Origin: Beroe ovata
Lineage: Eukaryota > Ctenophora > Nuda > Beroida > Beroidae
DNA: 48,317 bases
Assembly (NCBI GenBank): GCA_946803715.1
Contig: CAMPET010000024.1
Coordinates: 379,202-427,518 of the forward strand
Reading direction: 5' to 3'
Numbering within the stretch: position 1 is the stretch's first letter; each line of letters starts with the position of its first letter. Position numbers and translations under genes: made by a program. Shown here one piece after another: positions 33,486 to 42,984 of the stretch. The notes under the pieces were generated by a model. That model saw nothing but the letters and a program-made list of their open reading frames with translations, was not told where the DNA came from and ran no database searches.

Positions 33486-33706
33486 GATCCCATCTCGCAA
33501 AGTCTGATGCGGCTGATGATACCACTGTCACGTGTTCTTTATGTGGTAAAACACTCCGCAATAAGTACGGTATGAGGCGACACATCAATGGAGTCCACTT
33601 GAAGCTGCGCCCATTCACATGTAAATACTGTGGAAAAACCTTTCAGCAGTCTGGGACTATGAGTTTCCATATCAAAAAAGCTCATGCCCATACTACTTCA
33701 ACGTGA
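33486..33706 (+). CDS. Zinc-finger terminal exon, unit 23 (last)
   Basis: The acceptor TTTTGCAACAG is in phase but pyrimidine-poor near the AG. It encodes 72 residues: finger 1 CSLC...HINGVH, linker LKLRPFT, finger 2 CKYC...HIKKAH (C2H2). It is most like unit 22. An imperfect hairpin (33270-33398) lies just upstream, and the convergent kringle gene ends 197 bp downstream. Confidence 0.87.
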
Positions 33707-33902
33707 AAACGGATGTTGAATTTTATCACACCAAATACATGATGATGATTTGATACCTACAATTTGCTGTATGTGTCTCGTCTCATTGGAAATAGAACAT
33801 GGTAACATCGATTTCAGTAATAGAATTCAAAGAACAGTATGTAATTTATGATACAGAAAAATAATTGTTCATCGTCATAATGCTTGTCCTTCTACATGTC
33901 GC

Positions 33903-35528
33903 TTATTCTTGTGTGAAGTAAGGCAGAGAATCGTCACACTGTGGAACATCACAGGAAGCCCATCTGGTCCAGAAGTCAGTGGTGTAACACCATGGCTTAT
34001 TTGTGTTTTTAGGATCGGGATTCCTGCAGAGATTGTGGTTTCCTATTCCATAAGCAGCAGTGTTCTTGGTGGAAGGATGGAATTCGGGGTGAATGTGAGG
34101 CCAGTCTTTGTTCCATGCCTGACAGGTGATGGTTTTTCCTTTGGAAGTGGCAGCATTCACTGAACCTCGGTATCCAATACCGTCTCCAGCATAACATTGA
34201 ACATCCCAAACACATTTTGGGATGCCACAAGCAGATGGTTCGTTGTTAACCATACAATGAGGCCCAATGTCCAGGGAATCGGAGTTACGGCAATACTGTT
34301 CATCATCACAGGGGCGACCTTGTGCGTCCTTAGTCTGGTATCCATTGAAGTATTTGCCGTTTCCTTCAGGCTCCACGTAGCAGAACAGATTTCCTATGAC
34401 AGGTTCAAGGATCCATTCTGTGACGGATGAATCAAGCTTCAATTCATCATCTCCCTGGTGAATGACAACATATTCTCTGTAGGGATCCTCTGGGTGTCTC
34501 AAAACCCAGTTTCCACTTTCAGCAGCGACAGTCAGTGTAGGAGAAGTCGATTCTATGGAAATTTTACCTGCATCTGTCATAAACTGTGCCTCTTCTTCGC
34601 CCTTTGTGAATCTGAGAAGTGGTCCTTGACAATCATCGGCAGAAGTAGATCCTTCCATATAGGTAGTGTAAGTCTTTTCATCTCTGCACTTGTTGCATGA
34701 GGGAGATCCAGTCTGGTCCTGGTATGAACCCTTGCTGCAAAGTGTACACGATGTCTGTCCCTCTTTATCCTGATAGGAACCTGCAGAACAGTCAATACAG
34801 CTCACCTGACCTTCACTATCTTGGAAAGATCCAGCTGCACAAGCTGAACAAGTGGCCTGGCCTTCCTGGTCTTGATAAGTTCCAGCAGCACAGTTTGAGC
34901 AAGATGTCTGGCCTTCTTTGTCTTGAGCAGTTCCAGCAGCACAGCTAGAGCAAGATGTCTGGCCTTCTTTATCCTGGAACGACCCAACTGCACAAGCTGA
35001 GCATGCAGCCTGGCCTTCTTTGTCTTGAGCAGTTCCGGCAGCACAGTTTGAGCAAGATGACTGGCCTTCTTTATCCTGGAAAGACCCAGCTGCACAGTTA
35101 GAGCAAGATGTCTGGCCCTCTTGGTCCTGGAAAGTCCCAGCTGCGCAAGCTGAGCAATATGTCTGGCCTTCTTGGTCTTGATAACTACCAGCAGCACAGT
35201 CTGAGCAAGATGTCTGGCCTTCTTGGTCCTGGAAAGACCCAGCTGCACAAGCTGAGCAAGTGGCTTGGCCTTCTTGGTCTTGATAAGTTCCAGCAGCACA
35301 GGGAGAACAAGATGTGGCATTTACAGCGTCGCTGTAGGATCCTGCTGGACAATTTACACAACCTTCATCTGTCACCATCTGTCCTGGCTGACAATCACTC
35401 TCGTCATTGAGTATCTCCCATACGTTATGGAGGAAGCTCACTAAGTTGGGATGACTCTCTCTGTTAACTGATGCGGCATTCAGAACTGATGTTAGTGACA
35501 GGCAGCAGAGTAAAATGAACATCTTCAT
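33903..35528 (-). CDS. Secreted Cys-repeat and kringle protein, copy 1
   Basis: 541 residues in a single exon starting at MKMFILLCC, a clear signal peptide (to about residue 19). Then come 13 tandem 17-residue repeats of the CAAGxxQDxEGQxxCxx type, like the GCC2/GCC3 or ephrin-receptor Cys repeats, encoded by 51-bp DNA repeats. A segment of about 100 residues without a known fold follows, then a decayed kringle-like stretch (YCRNSD...IPKC) and an intact kringle (residues 445-531; CYAGDGIGYRG, CRNPD, KPWCYT, DVPQC). Kringles bind proteins or lysine-type ligands outside the cell; no protease domain is present. The function is unknown; extracellular matrix, innate recognition or mucus are possibilities. 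It is convergent with the zinc-finger array and divergent from its twin at 36945. Confidence 0.93.
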   Translation of the reverse strand: MKMFILLCCLSLTSVLNAASVNRESHPNLVSFLHNVWEILNDESDCQPGQMVTDEGCVNCPAGSYSDAVNATSCSPCAAGTYQDQEGQATCSACAAGSFQDQEGQTSCSDCAAGSYQDQEGQTYCSACAAGTFQDQEGQTSCSNCAAGSFQDKEGQSSCSNCAAGTAQDKEGQAACSACAVGSFQDKEGQTSCSSCAAGTAQDKEGQTSCSNCAAGTYQDQEGQATCSACAAGSFQDSEGQVSCIDCSAGSYQDKEGQTSCTLCSKGSYQDQTGSPSCNKCRDEKTYTTYMEGSTSADDCQGPLLRFTKGEEEAQFMTDAGKISIESTSPTLTVAAESGNWVLRHPEDPYREYVVIHQGDDELKLDSSVTEWILEPVIGNLFCYVEPEGNGKYFNGYQTKDAQGRPCDDEQYCRNSDSLDIGPHCMVNNEPSACGIPKCVWDVQCYAGDGIGYRGSVNAATSKGKTITCQAWNKDWPHIHPEFHPSTKNTAAYGIGNHNLCRNPDPKNTNKPWCYTTDFWTRWASCDVPQCDDSLPYFTQE

Positions 35529-36944
35529 TCTCTACTAAACTCAACTTCCTAAGGATAAAGTTCAAGTCAGGATTTGCAAAATATTAATAAGGGGTTTCAT
35601 GGGGTATACTGAATAGTTTCATCTCAAATGACTAAGGTTCTCGTGAGTCGGTAGTGGAGACAAAAAAGAATTGAACATGCAAACCTACACGGAGCATGTT
35701 CGAAAATTTCCTGAAATTGAGAAATATATCGTCTCACTATGAGGGATGGAACCCACGTATGCCTCTTATCAGATTTCTACAATTTAATTTGGAAACGAGG
35801 TTAATGATATATGAAAGCAGATATTCTACTCTTTTCTAGAAATTCGAACTCGAGGGTTCTTATCTGCAAACAGGCGTGCAGATTCTACAACAAGTGCGGG
35901 CAAATGCTTATCTCTTGCAACCACAAGTGGGGGTCTCATTTTTCACCGGAGAGTACGTGAAATCCTTGCAGCTCAGCAGTATACTATGGGAAAATTATGG
36001 TCCTCCATAATAAAAGTAGTTATACCATGAAGGACGAGAGGAAGTAAGGTTTATCATATTCAATATTCATAGGAAAACAGAATCAAGACTGCTTATCATT
36101 GAGAGCACCATCATGTCTATAATTATCGATGCTAGAAGTAGATTAAGATATGTACAGGTCGGTCCATTATCATCAATCATCATCCCAGATGAAATTGTTG
36201 GGAAAGTAGAGACGTTGTGCAAAACTCTCCCGGTTATACATTTTCAATGGGACGGAATGAACCTACTACTCCAGGTTCAGTTTAAGAAATCCGTCTATCA
36301 GCCGAAGTGACGGTCCAATATACTTCACTGAAGTCACGCAGGGGACCTGGTACACAGTTAGAATTGAAAAATTTCGAATATTCGAGTCTCGATTTCTCAC
36401 ATAGGTCAGTAGTTTGATAAGAAATTTCCGATGTATCGATAAACGCACATACGATGGTTGCACGTGACTATACCATGGTGATAGGGTAAAGAGCACCTGA
36501 AACTTAAAACTTTGCAATTTTTTGCCTGAAGCAGTTGAAATCTTATCAAATTAGTATAACGTGCTGCATCTGACTCGCAGTCGCAGTCGCACTGCTCCTT
36601 TTTTGGTGAAGTGTACGCTGTTTCCAGAGATTCAAGATGTAATAAAATTAGAGCTTGCATTTTGATAAGAAATCCTAACGAATTAGATTAATCCATTTTG
36701 CAGCAGCTCTGCTAGCTTCTGCTAGCTGTTTATATTCCAAGTGATCCTTTTTTCAACTCAGACTTTAAATTCGAGATCGACTTTTCATTTTCAAAGAGAG
36801 TCCGGATTCCCAATCCGATACTTTAAGTTTATAGTCCAAGAATTAATTAATGGGTAGTTTTGGGATCCAAAAAGGAAACTTACTAGATTAATATATTTCT
36901 TGACATTACATTCATCATTCACCTATAGGTAGTGGTTCTGGAGA
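35529..36944. promoter_or_regulatory. Shared upstream region of the divergent kringle genes
   Basis: 1.4 kb between two start codons pointing away from each other. Similarity between the two gene starts extends only a few bases 5' of the ATG (GAGAATGAAG), so the promoters are not obviously symmetric. Small open frames here carry no domain. Promoter activity is inferred from position. Confidence 0.45.
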
Positions 36945-39058
36945 ATGAAGATGTTCATTTTACTCTGCTGCCTGACACTAACATCAGTTGTGAACGCTGC
37001 ATCAGTTAAGAGAGACAGTCATCCCAACTTAGTGAGCTTCCTGCATAACGTATGGGAGGTACTCAATGACGAGGGTGAATGTCAGCCAGGACAGATGGTG
37101 ACAGATGAAGGTTGTGTAAATTGTCCTGCAGGATCCTACAGCGACGCTGTGAATGCCACATCTTGTTCTCCCTGTGCTGCTGGAACATATCAAGACCAAG
37201 AAGGCCAGGCTGCATGCTCAGCTTGTGCAGCTGGTACTTTCCAGGACCAAGAGGGCCAGACATCCTGCTCAGACTGTGCTGCTGGTAGTTATCAAGACCA
37301 AGAAGGCCAGACAACNNNNNNNNNNNNNNNNNNNNNNNNNNNNNNNNNNNNNNNNNNNNNNNNNNNNNNNNNNNNNNNNNNNNNNNNNNNNNNNNNNNNN
37401 NNNNNNNNNNNNNNNNNNNNNNNNNNNNNNNNNNNNNNNNNNNNNNNNNNNNNNNNNNNNNNNNNNNNNNNNNNNNNNNNNNNNNNNNNNNNNNNNNNNN
37501 NNNNNNNNNNNNNNNNNNNNNNNNNNNNNNNNNNNNNNNNNNNNNNNNNNNNNNNNNNNNNNNNNNNNNNNNNNNNNNNNNNNNNNNNNNNNNNNNNNNN
37601 NNNNNNNNNNNNNNNNNNNNNNNNNNNNNNNNNNNNNNNNNNNNNNNNNNNNNNNNNNNNNNNNNNNNNNNNNNNNNNNNNNNNNNNNNNNNNNNNNNNN
37701 NNNNNNNNNNNNNNNNNNNNNNNNNNNNNNNNNNNNNNNNNNNNNNNNNNNNNNNNNNNNNNNNNNNNNNNNNNNNNNNNNNNNNNNNNNNNNNNNNNNN
37801 NNNNNNNNNNNNNNNNNNNNNNNNNNNNNNNNNNNNNNNNNNNNNNNNNNNNNNNNNNNNNNNNNNNNNNNNNNNNNNNNNNNNNNNNNNNNNNNNNNNN
37901 NNNNNNNNNNNNNNNNNNNNNNNNNNNNNNNNNNNNNNNNNNNNNNNNNNNNNNNNNNNNNNNNNNNNNNNNNNNNNNNNNNNNNNNNNNNNNNNNNNNN
38001 NNNNNNNNNNNNNNNNNNNNNNNNNNNNNNNNNNNNNNNNNNNNNNNNNNNNNNNNNNNNNNNNNNNNNNNNNNNNNNNNNNNNNNNNNNNNNNNNNNNN
38101 NNNNNNNNNNNNNNNNNNNNNNNNNNNNNNNNNNNNNNNNNNNNNNNNNNNNNNNNNNNNNNNNNNTGACTGCTCAGCAGGTTCCTATCAGGATAAAGAG
38201 GGACAGACATCGTGTACACTTTGCAGCAAGGGTTCATACCAGGACCAGACTGGATCTCCCTCATGCAACAAGTGCAGAGATGAAAAGACTTACACTACCT
38301 ATATGGAAGGATCTACTTCTGCCGATGATTGTCAAGGACCACTTCTCAGATTCACAAAAGGTAAAGAGGAGCCTCAGTTTATGACTGACACAGGTAAGGT
38401 TTCCGTGGGCACTACATCTCATTCACTTAGTTTCTTTGCGGTGAGCGGAAACTGGGCTTTGAGACACCCAGAGGATCCTTACAGAGAATATTTTGTTATA
38501 CAACAAGGCGACAAAGAAATCAAACTTGACACGTCTGTACCAGAATGGATCCTTGAACCTGTCATAGGAAATCTGTTCTGCTACGTGGAGCCTGAAGGAA
38601 ACGGCAAATACTTCAATGGATACCAGACTAAGGACGCACAAGGTCGCCCCTGTGATGATGAACAGTATTGCCGTAACTCCGATTCCCTGGACATTGGGCC
38701 TCATTGTATGGTAAACAACGAACCATCTGCTTGTGGCATCCCTAAATGTGTTTGGGATGTTCAATGTTATGCTGGAGACGGTATTGGATACCGAGGTTCA
38801 GTGAATGCTGCCACTTCCAAAGGAAAAACCATCACCTGCCAGGCATGGAACAAAGACTGGCCCCATGTTCACCCCGAATTCCATCCCTCCACCCACAACA
38901 CTGCTGCTTATGGAATAGGAAACCACAATCTCTGCAGGAATCCCGATCCAAAAAACACAAATAAGCCATGGTGCTACACCACTGACTTCTGGACCAGGTG
39001 GGCTTCCTGTGATGTTCCACAGTGTGACGATTCTCTGCCTTACTTCACACAAGAGTGA
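36945..39058 (+). CDS. Secreted Cys-repeat and kringle protein, copy 2 (gapped)
   Basis: The inverted twin of the gene at 33903-35528. The signal peptide MKMFILLCCLTLT and the first Cys repeats are intact up to 37315; then 851 N (37316-38166); then the last repeats, middle segment, decayed kringle-like stretch and kringle to TGA 39056-39058. The two sides of the gap are in different frames as counted, which shows that the gap length is only an estimate, not that the gene is frameshifted. The kringle half is almost identical to copy 1 (one His/Lys and one Val/Ile change in the kringle), whereas the segment before it (PQFMTDTGKVSVGTTSHSLS) is clearly diverged. Confidence 0.92.
37316..38166. other. 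Assembly gap, 851 N
   Basis: The gap lies in the 51-bp Cys-repeat array of kringle copy 2. The repeat nature of the flanks explains the failure to assemble. Confidence 0.98.
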
Positions 39059-40030
39059 TCTGAACCATTGAACTCTTCAATTGAACCCCATATCGTTTTT
39101 GTATAGATTTTTTTCTGATATTTCGTTCAACTGTTTCTGGAATTGAACTTTGACAATTAATTTGACCAATTGCTTCTAGATCTGTACCTTTTTGGGCTTT
39201 CTCCCCAAATTTCGAGCCCGGTCCCTTTTTTGACTTTGGAAGGCCTACTATTAAGTGACAATGATCTGGAAAAAATCACACTGTACTCAGTACTGGTCAG
39301 TGATCCCACTCACAGCAAAAAGAGGAGGGAGAGAGGGTCCAAACGAAGATGAAAATTATGAGAAAGATTATGGGAAAGGCTTGAATACCAAAATTAAGGG
39401 GGAGGGGCTTGAAGATGTGGACAATTTTACAGATGTTCTGATTATGCATATGGACGATCTCTTTAAGTTGTCGAAGAAGAATGATGACAATTGAAAATAC
39501 CCATGTTGGAAGGAATTGAACTGTATACGAAAATTATTGACACACGACGTATAAATATTCTTTCGACTCAAGTTTCAATTGATTGTCAAAATGTTCTTCA
39601 AACTTCAAGTTCAAAGGGACTAGAAAGGGAATACTGCTAGGAACTCTCAAGTTTTGTACAAACGCTACCAGTACACAGTATGCACGGAGAAATGACTCAA
39701 AATGTGAAGATTAATGCACAACTATGATAGCTCATAACTTCATAAAAATGATGTTCGTTCCATGAATCCGAAAAGTTTTGTATTTGCTGTCTAAGATTTG
39801 ACAAAATAAATCAGTTGATTGAGGTTTAATACCAATACCATATCAATATTCAATGAACAAGCGTTCTTAGTACACAAAACAAACAAATATCTCATGATAT
39901 CAACACAGATCAAATAAAATGACAAGTTTCAATTGTTAGTTACACACGTATAAGTAATTACAATAGTTCAAATAAAAGTTGCATCAAACTACCTCCTTTT
40001 TTCATGGTAATAGCAGTCCCCTTTCCTATT
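39059..40030. other. Intergenic or 3'-UTR stretch
   Basis: No convincing coding sequence. AATAAA occurs near 39804 and may end the kringle-2 transcript; 3' sequence of the opposite-strand homeodomain exon may lie at the right end. Confidence 0.5.
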
Positions 40031-40341
40031 TTAGCTACTGTTAGGATTATCGTCGTGCCGTACTCTATTTTCGGCTCGCATCCTCGCTCGACGATTCTGA
40101 AACCATATCGTCACGGACCTCGGGGAAACGTTGAGCTTTCTCGCCAAATCGTCACGCTCTTTACCACGGAAGTATCGAGCCTTGGCGAAGGCCTCCTCCA
40201 ACATATCAATGTGATCTTGAGTGAACTCGGTCCGAAATCGACGGTACTTGAGCACTGATTGGGAGGGGAGAGCACGGTTAAAATTGGGTGTCTCATTGCA
40301 CACAGTGTTGTTTGATGTGGAACATGAACTTGAAGGATGAT
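40031..40341 (-). CDS. Homeodomain exon (terminal, no own start codon)
   Basis: On the minus strand, one exon encodes a complete homeodomain (YRRFRTEFTQ...VTIWFQNRRARMRAEN) with Gln at the position-50 site, of paired-like type, and a short tail to TAA at 40031-40033. The frame is closed upstream by TGA at 40373-40375 and has no ATG before the homeodomain, so it must be spliced from upstream exons. The only phase-1 acceptor I find is weak (AATTAAAG, exon start 40341). That phase would fit the donor at 42985 of the locus-2 common exons. It could instead be the last exon of an independent homeobox gene whose 5' exons I do not see. Start coordinate uncertain. Confidence 0.7.
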
Positions 40342-40657
40342 CTTTAATTGTGGAGATTTCGGTGGACAAAGGTCATACTCATAGACAAAGGTATGGAGAT
40401 TTCGATATTGGTAGCTCGATCGGATAAATGAAAATCAGTTCTTGCAAAATCATATAAGGTTTTACGTCTATAAAATGACTACAAATCACCATTAAAAAAG
40501 GTTTTTAATCACATTCTTTGGTCTTTAAACAACCCCGTATCAAAAACAAATCAGGCGTATGTATAATGTATATTCGGATGCAAAACAATGTCCATGCATC
40601 AGCGAATGGTCTAATCACAGCACATACTTGATGCAGACATCCTAGTTTCCCACAGTG

Positions 40658-40869
40658 TCATGAACGATTCCTATGAACATTGAGCATGTGCCTTCGTAAG
40701 TTTCCCTTCCTGGAAAATGTCCTCTTGCAGACTCTACAAGTGCAATTCTCTATTCCGAAGGGCCACGCATCTCTCCGTCCTCCACGCCTCCCAATTTGTT
40801 CAGGAGGGAGTGGGCACTGAGGACACTTGTATCGATCTTCCTCTCTCACAATATCCGACACAGATACTG
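40658..40869 (-). CDS. Zinc-finger terminal exon B of locus 2
   Basis: The acceptor CTCCATTACAG (minus strand) gives CA plus GTA, in phase with donor 42985. A first CPQC pair is followed by a Gly/Arg-rich insert without His ligands, so that finger looks degenerate. A good C2H2 finger follows (CRVC...HMLNVH) and a stop at 40658-40660. Confidence 0.82.
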
Positions 40870-40977
40870 CTGTAATGGAGAATCTGTTTATTGACTCTGT
40901 CCTCAGCGTTCTATCATAAAGCGACTAAAACATTGCTCGAACAAAAGCCTGCACACTACTACGGTCTACGCTTGACA

Positions 40978-41213
40978 CTATACAGTGTTGCCGTTGCCAT
41001 TCTCGGAGAATCTCTCCGATTTCACAGAGTGCTGATATCGGTGTGTCATCAAGTTCTCCTTGCGCTTGAACTGTTTCCTACAAATCTCACAGACATGTTC
41101 CTTACTCAGTCCATGAACTTCAGTGATGTGCCTTTTGAGTATCCAACGTCTGCGACTCCTGACCCCTTTGTGGGCTGTGAACGGGCAATGTGGGCAGTAG
41201 AGCGTGTTCGGTG
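40978..41213 (-). CDS. Zinc-finger terminal exon A of locus 2
   Basis: The acceptor TTTTATTTCAG (minus strand) gives CA plus CCG, in phase with donor 42985. Finger 1 is CPHC...HITEVH with an extended basic loop, the linker is GLSKEHV, and finger 2 is CEIC...HRYQH (C2H2). The tail is Ser/Asn-rich, and the stop is at 40978-40980. Confidence 0.85.
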
Positions 41214-42264
41214 CTGAAATAAAACATACACAGCTATGGGGGCGTGGCTGCAAGAAAAGAAGGATCGTAATTCATTCCATCAACAGTGGTGAATTTGGTC
41301 GGTAGATTTGACAGAAATGCAATGTGATGCATGCTACGGCGGCGCGCGCCGATGCTGAGCCGCGCAAACAATTACGGTCCTTTCGCCATTTTTCATCGCG
41401 AATTGCTAGTTGCGAAAAGATGTTCTTCAACGGTAGCTTGTCGCAAAGAGCAGAAATAAGAAACATGCTATCCGGGTAGGGGAAAATTATAAATGGTATT
41501 ACAAGAACACATCAATCGAGCATTGAGAACAGTAAAATGTGCTACATCTGACACAGACTTTTAGCCTGTATTTGGGGCGTTGGCGTTAAATGAATCGAAG
41601 CATTAATTTCCTGCTTTTCTCTGCCGGCCACCAAAATGATTGAATGGTAGAAAGTGGAGTTTGGCCCAATGTTGCTATGATCATTAGACTAGACGCCCGA
41701 TGCACTCCAAATTCCCCTGTAACGCTCCCTAACTGCACCTACATGCCCATCAATTGCACCCCAATTAGCTTTTTAATAGGAGTTGTGGATGACAAACGTT
41801 AGTGGCAGAACTTTGCCCGTATTGATGTAACTATCATCGGCAATCCCAGGAATATAATTATATGCTTGAAAACACGTGTCATAATGGCTTCGATGAAACA
41901 TTATGCTCCAGAATTCCGAGGCGGTCTTTTCATCACAGTTGCTTTCATCACAGTTGCTTTCACCACAATTCTGTCAATGCAATGGAGCGTCTCGCCGTCT
42001 CTCAAGCGGTAAACAATATGTAATCCATCGGCAATTTTCATTGATGACATTGAGGTGTTCCGAGAAACAATGCATCATATGTACAGCAACACATTCATAG
42101 TTTACAAATTACACTAACATACACACATTCTAGCATGTATACAGGCGACACTTTGTATACTTCATTCTAACTGCGCGCTTGACAAAGTTGTTGACATCAG
42201 AACACATTTCTGCCCTACACACTGCGCAGTATCGACATATCGCAAATTAGCCTCAGCACAGCAT

Positions 42265-42306
<42 letters not shown>

Positions 42307-42984
42307 GTACCTCATTACAGGGCAATAATGAGATGCATGTAATGTGTCCGCGCATCATTAACCATATATGGAATAAATGGCGCGCCTAGAGAGAGTCTCA
42401 AAACGCTTTCACAGACTTTGTATAACGGAATTATGTTACCGAGAAGCACTGAACTACATCCGTGAGTTGTGTATACATCATTTGACACTGATGTTCGATG
42501 TTTACAATGGAGCGCAACACAGAAAACCTCTGATGATTGATGATCAGTGGTGTGAAGGAAACCACCTCATAGGTGACATAGGTAGGTATAGGGCAAAAAT
42601 AACTCGATAACTCGGAGTAGAGCACGAGAACGAGTCAGGATATCATGAAACTGAATTCGGTGAAGTAATGTGAATTCTGAGTGTTGTTGCTAAGGTATTG
42701 GGTGCTATTGTCCGATTTAAACCGACCAGTACAAAGAACTTGAATTTAGAAAAAGAATCATACGGAAGAAAAATAGACTTGAAAAAAACTTGAACCATCT
42801 TCATCACAGCTCTAAAGCTTACATCTTCCACAAAACAGAATTTGAAGGTGAGGAATGTTTATTTTAGACCTTTTTGGGGTTTTTGTATCTAGGAAATGTA
42901 ATTTTGCCATTACTACTGACAAAAGGAACTGGTCAGTTTAATCGTGCTGCGTGAAATAACCAAATTAAATTAAATAAAACTTAC
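41214..42984. other. Long intron before the locus-2 terminal exons
   Basis: 1.8 kb without a recognisable exon on either strand. It includes GC-rich sequence near 41340 (GCGGCGCGCGCC) and a CA microsatellite at 42266-42304. It mirrors the 2.8-kb pre-array intron of locus 1. Confidence 0.6.
42266..42304. repeat. CA microsatellite
   Basis: About 38 bases of uninterrupted AC dinucleotides. Confidence 0.93.

Noticed and set aside
21776-33706. Interpretation as 23 independent tandem zinc-finger genes
   Set aside because: Most units lack a start codon before the first finger, every unit opens at a splice acceptor, and all share one phase.
21776-33706. Interpretation as one giant polyfinger protein
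   Set aside because: Every unit ends in its own in-frame stop codon, with no donor visible before it.
34802-35320. 172-codon frame in the Cys-repeat array
   Set aside because: Because the 51-bp repeat is a multiple of three, off frames stay open; it is a shadow of the true frame with the Cys ligands.
36113-36310. 65-codon open frame between the kringle genes
   Set aside because: No domain, no paralogue at the mirrored position and no splice partner; likely chance in the divergent intergenic region.
37316-38384. Apparent frameshift in kringle copy 2
   Set aside because: It arises from the estimated length of the N gap, not from observed sequence.
39170-39494. Open frames downstream of kringle copy 2
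   Set aside because: Charged, low-complexity translation with no homology seen; probably 3' UTR or intergenic.
42377-42610. 77-codon plus-strand frame with ATG in the locus-2 intron
   Set aside because: No recognisable domain and no matching splice sites, and it runs opposite to the locus-2 gene; kept as possible but unsupported.
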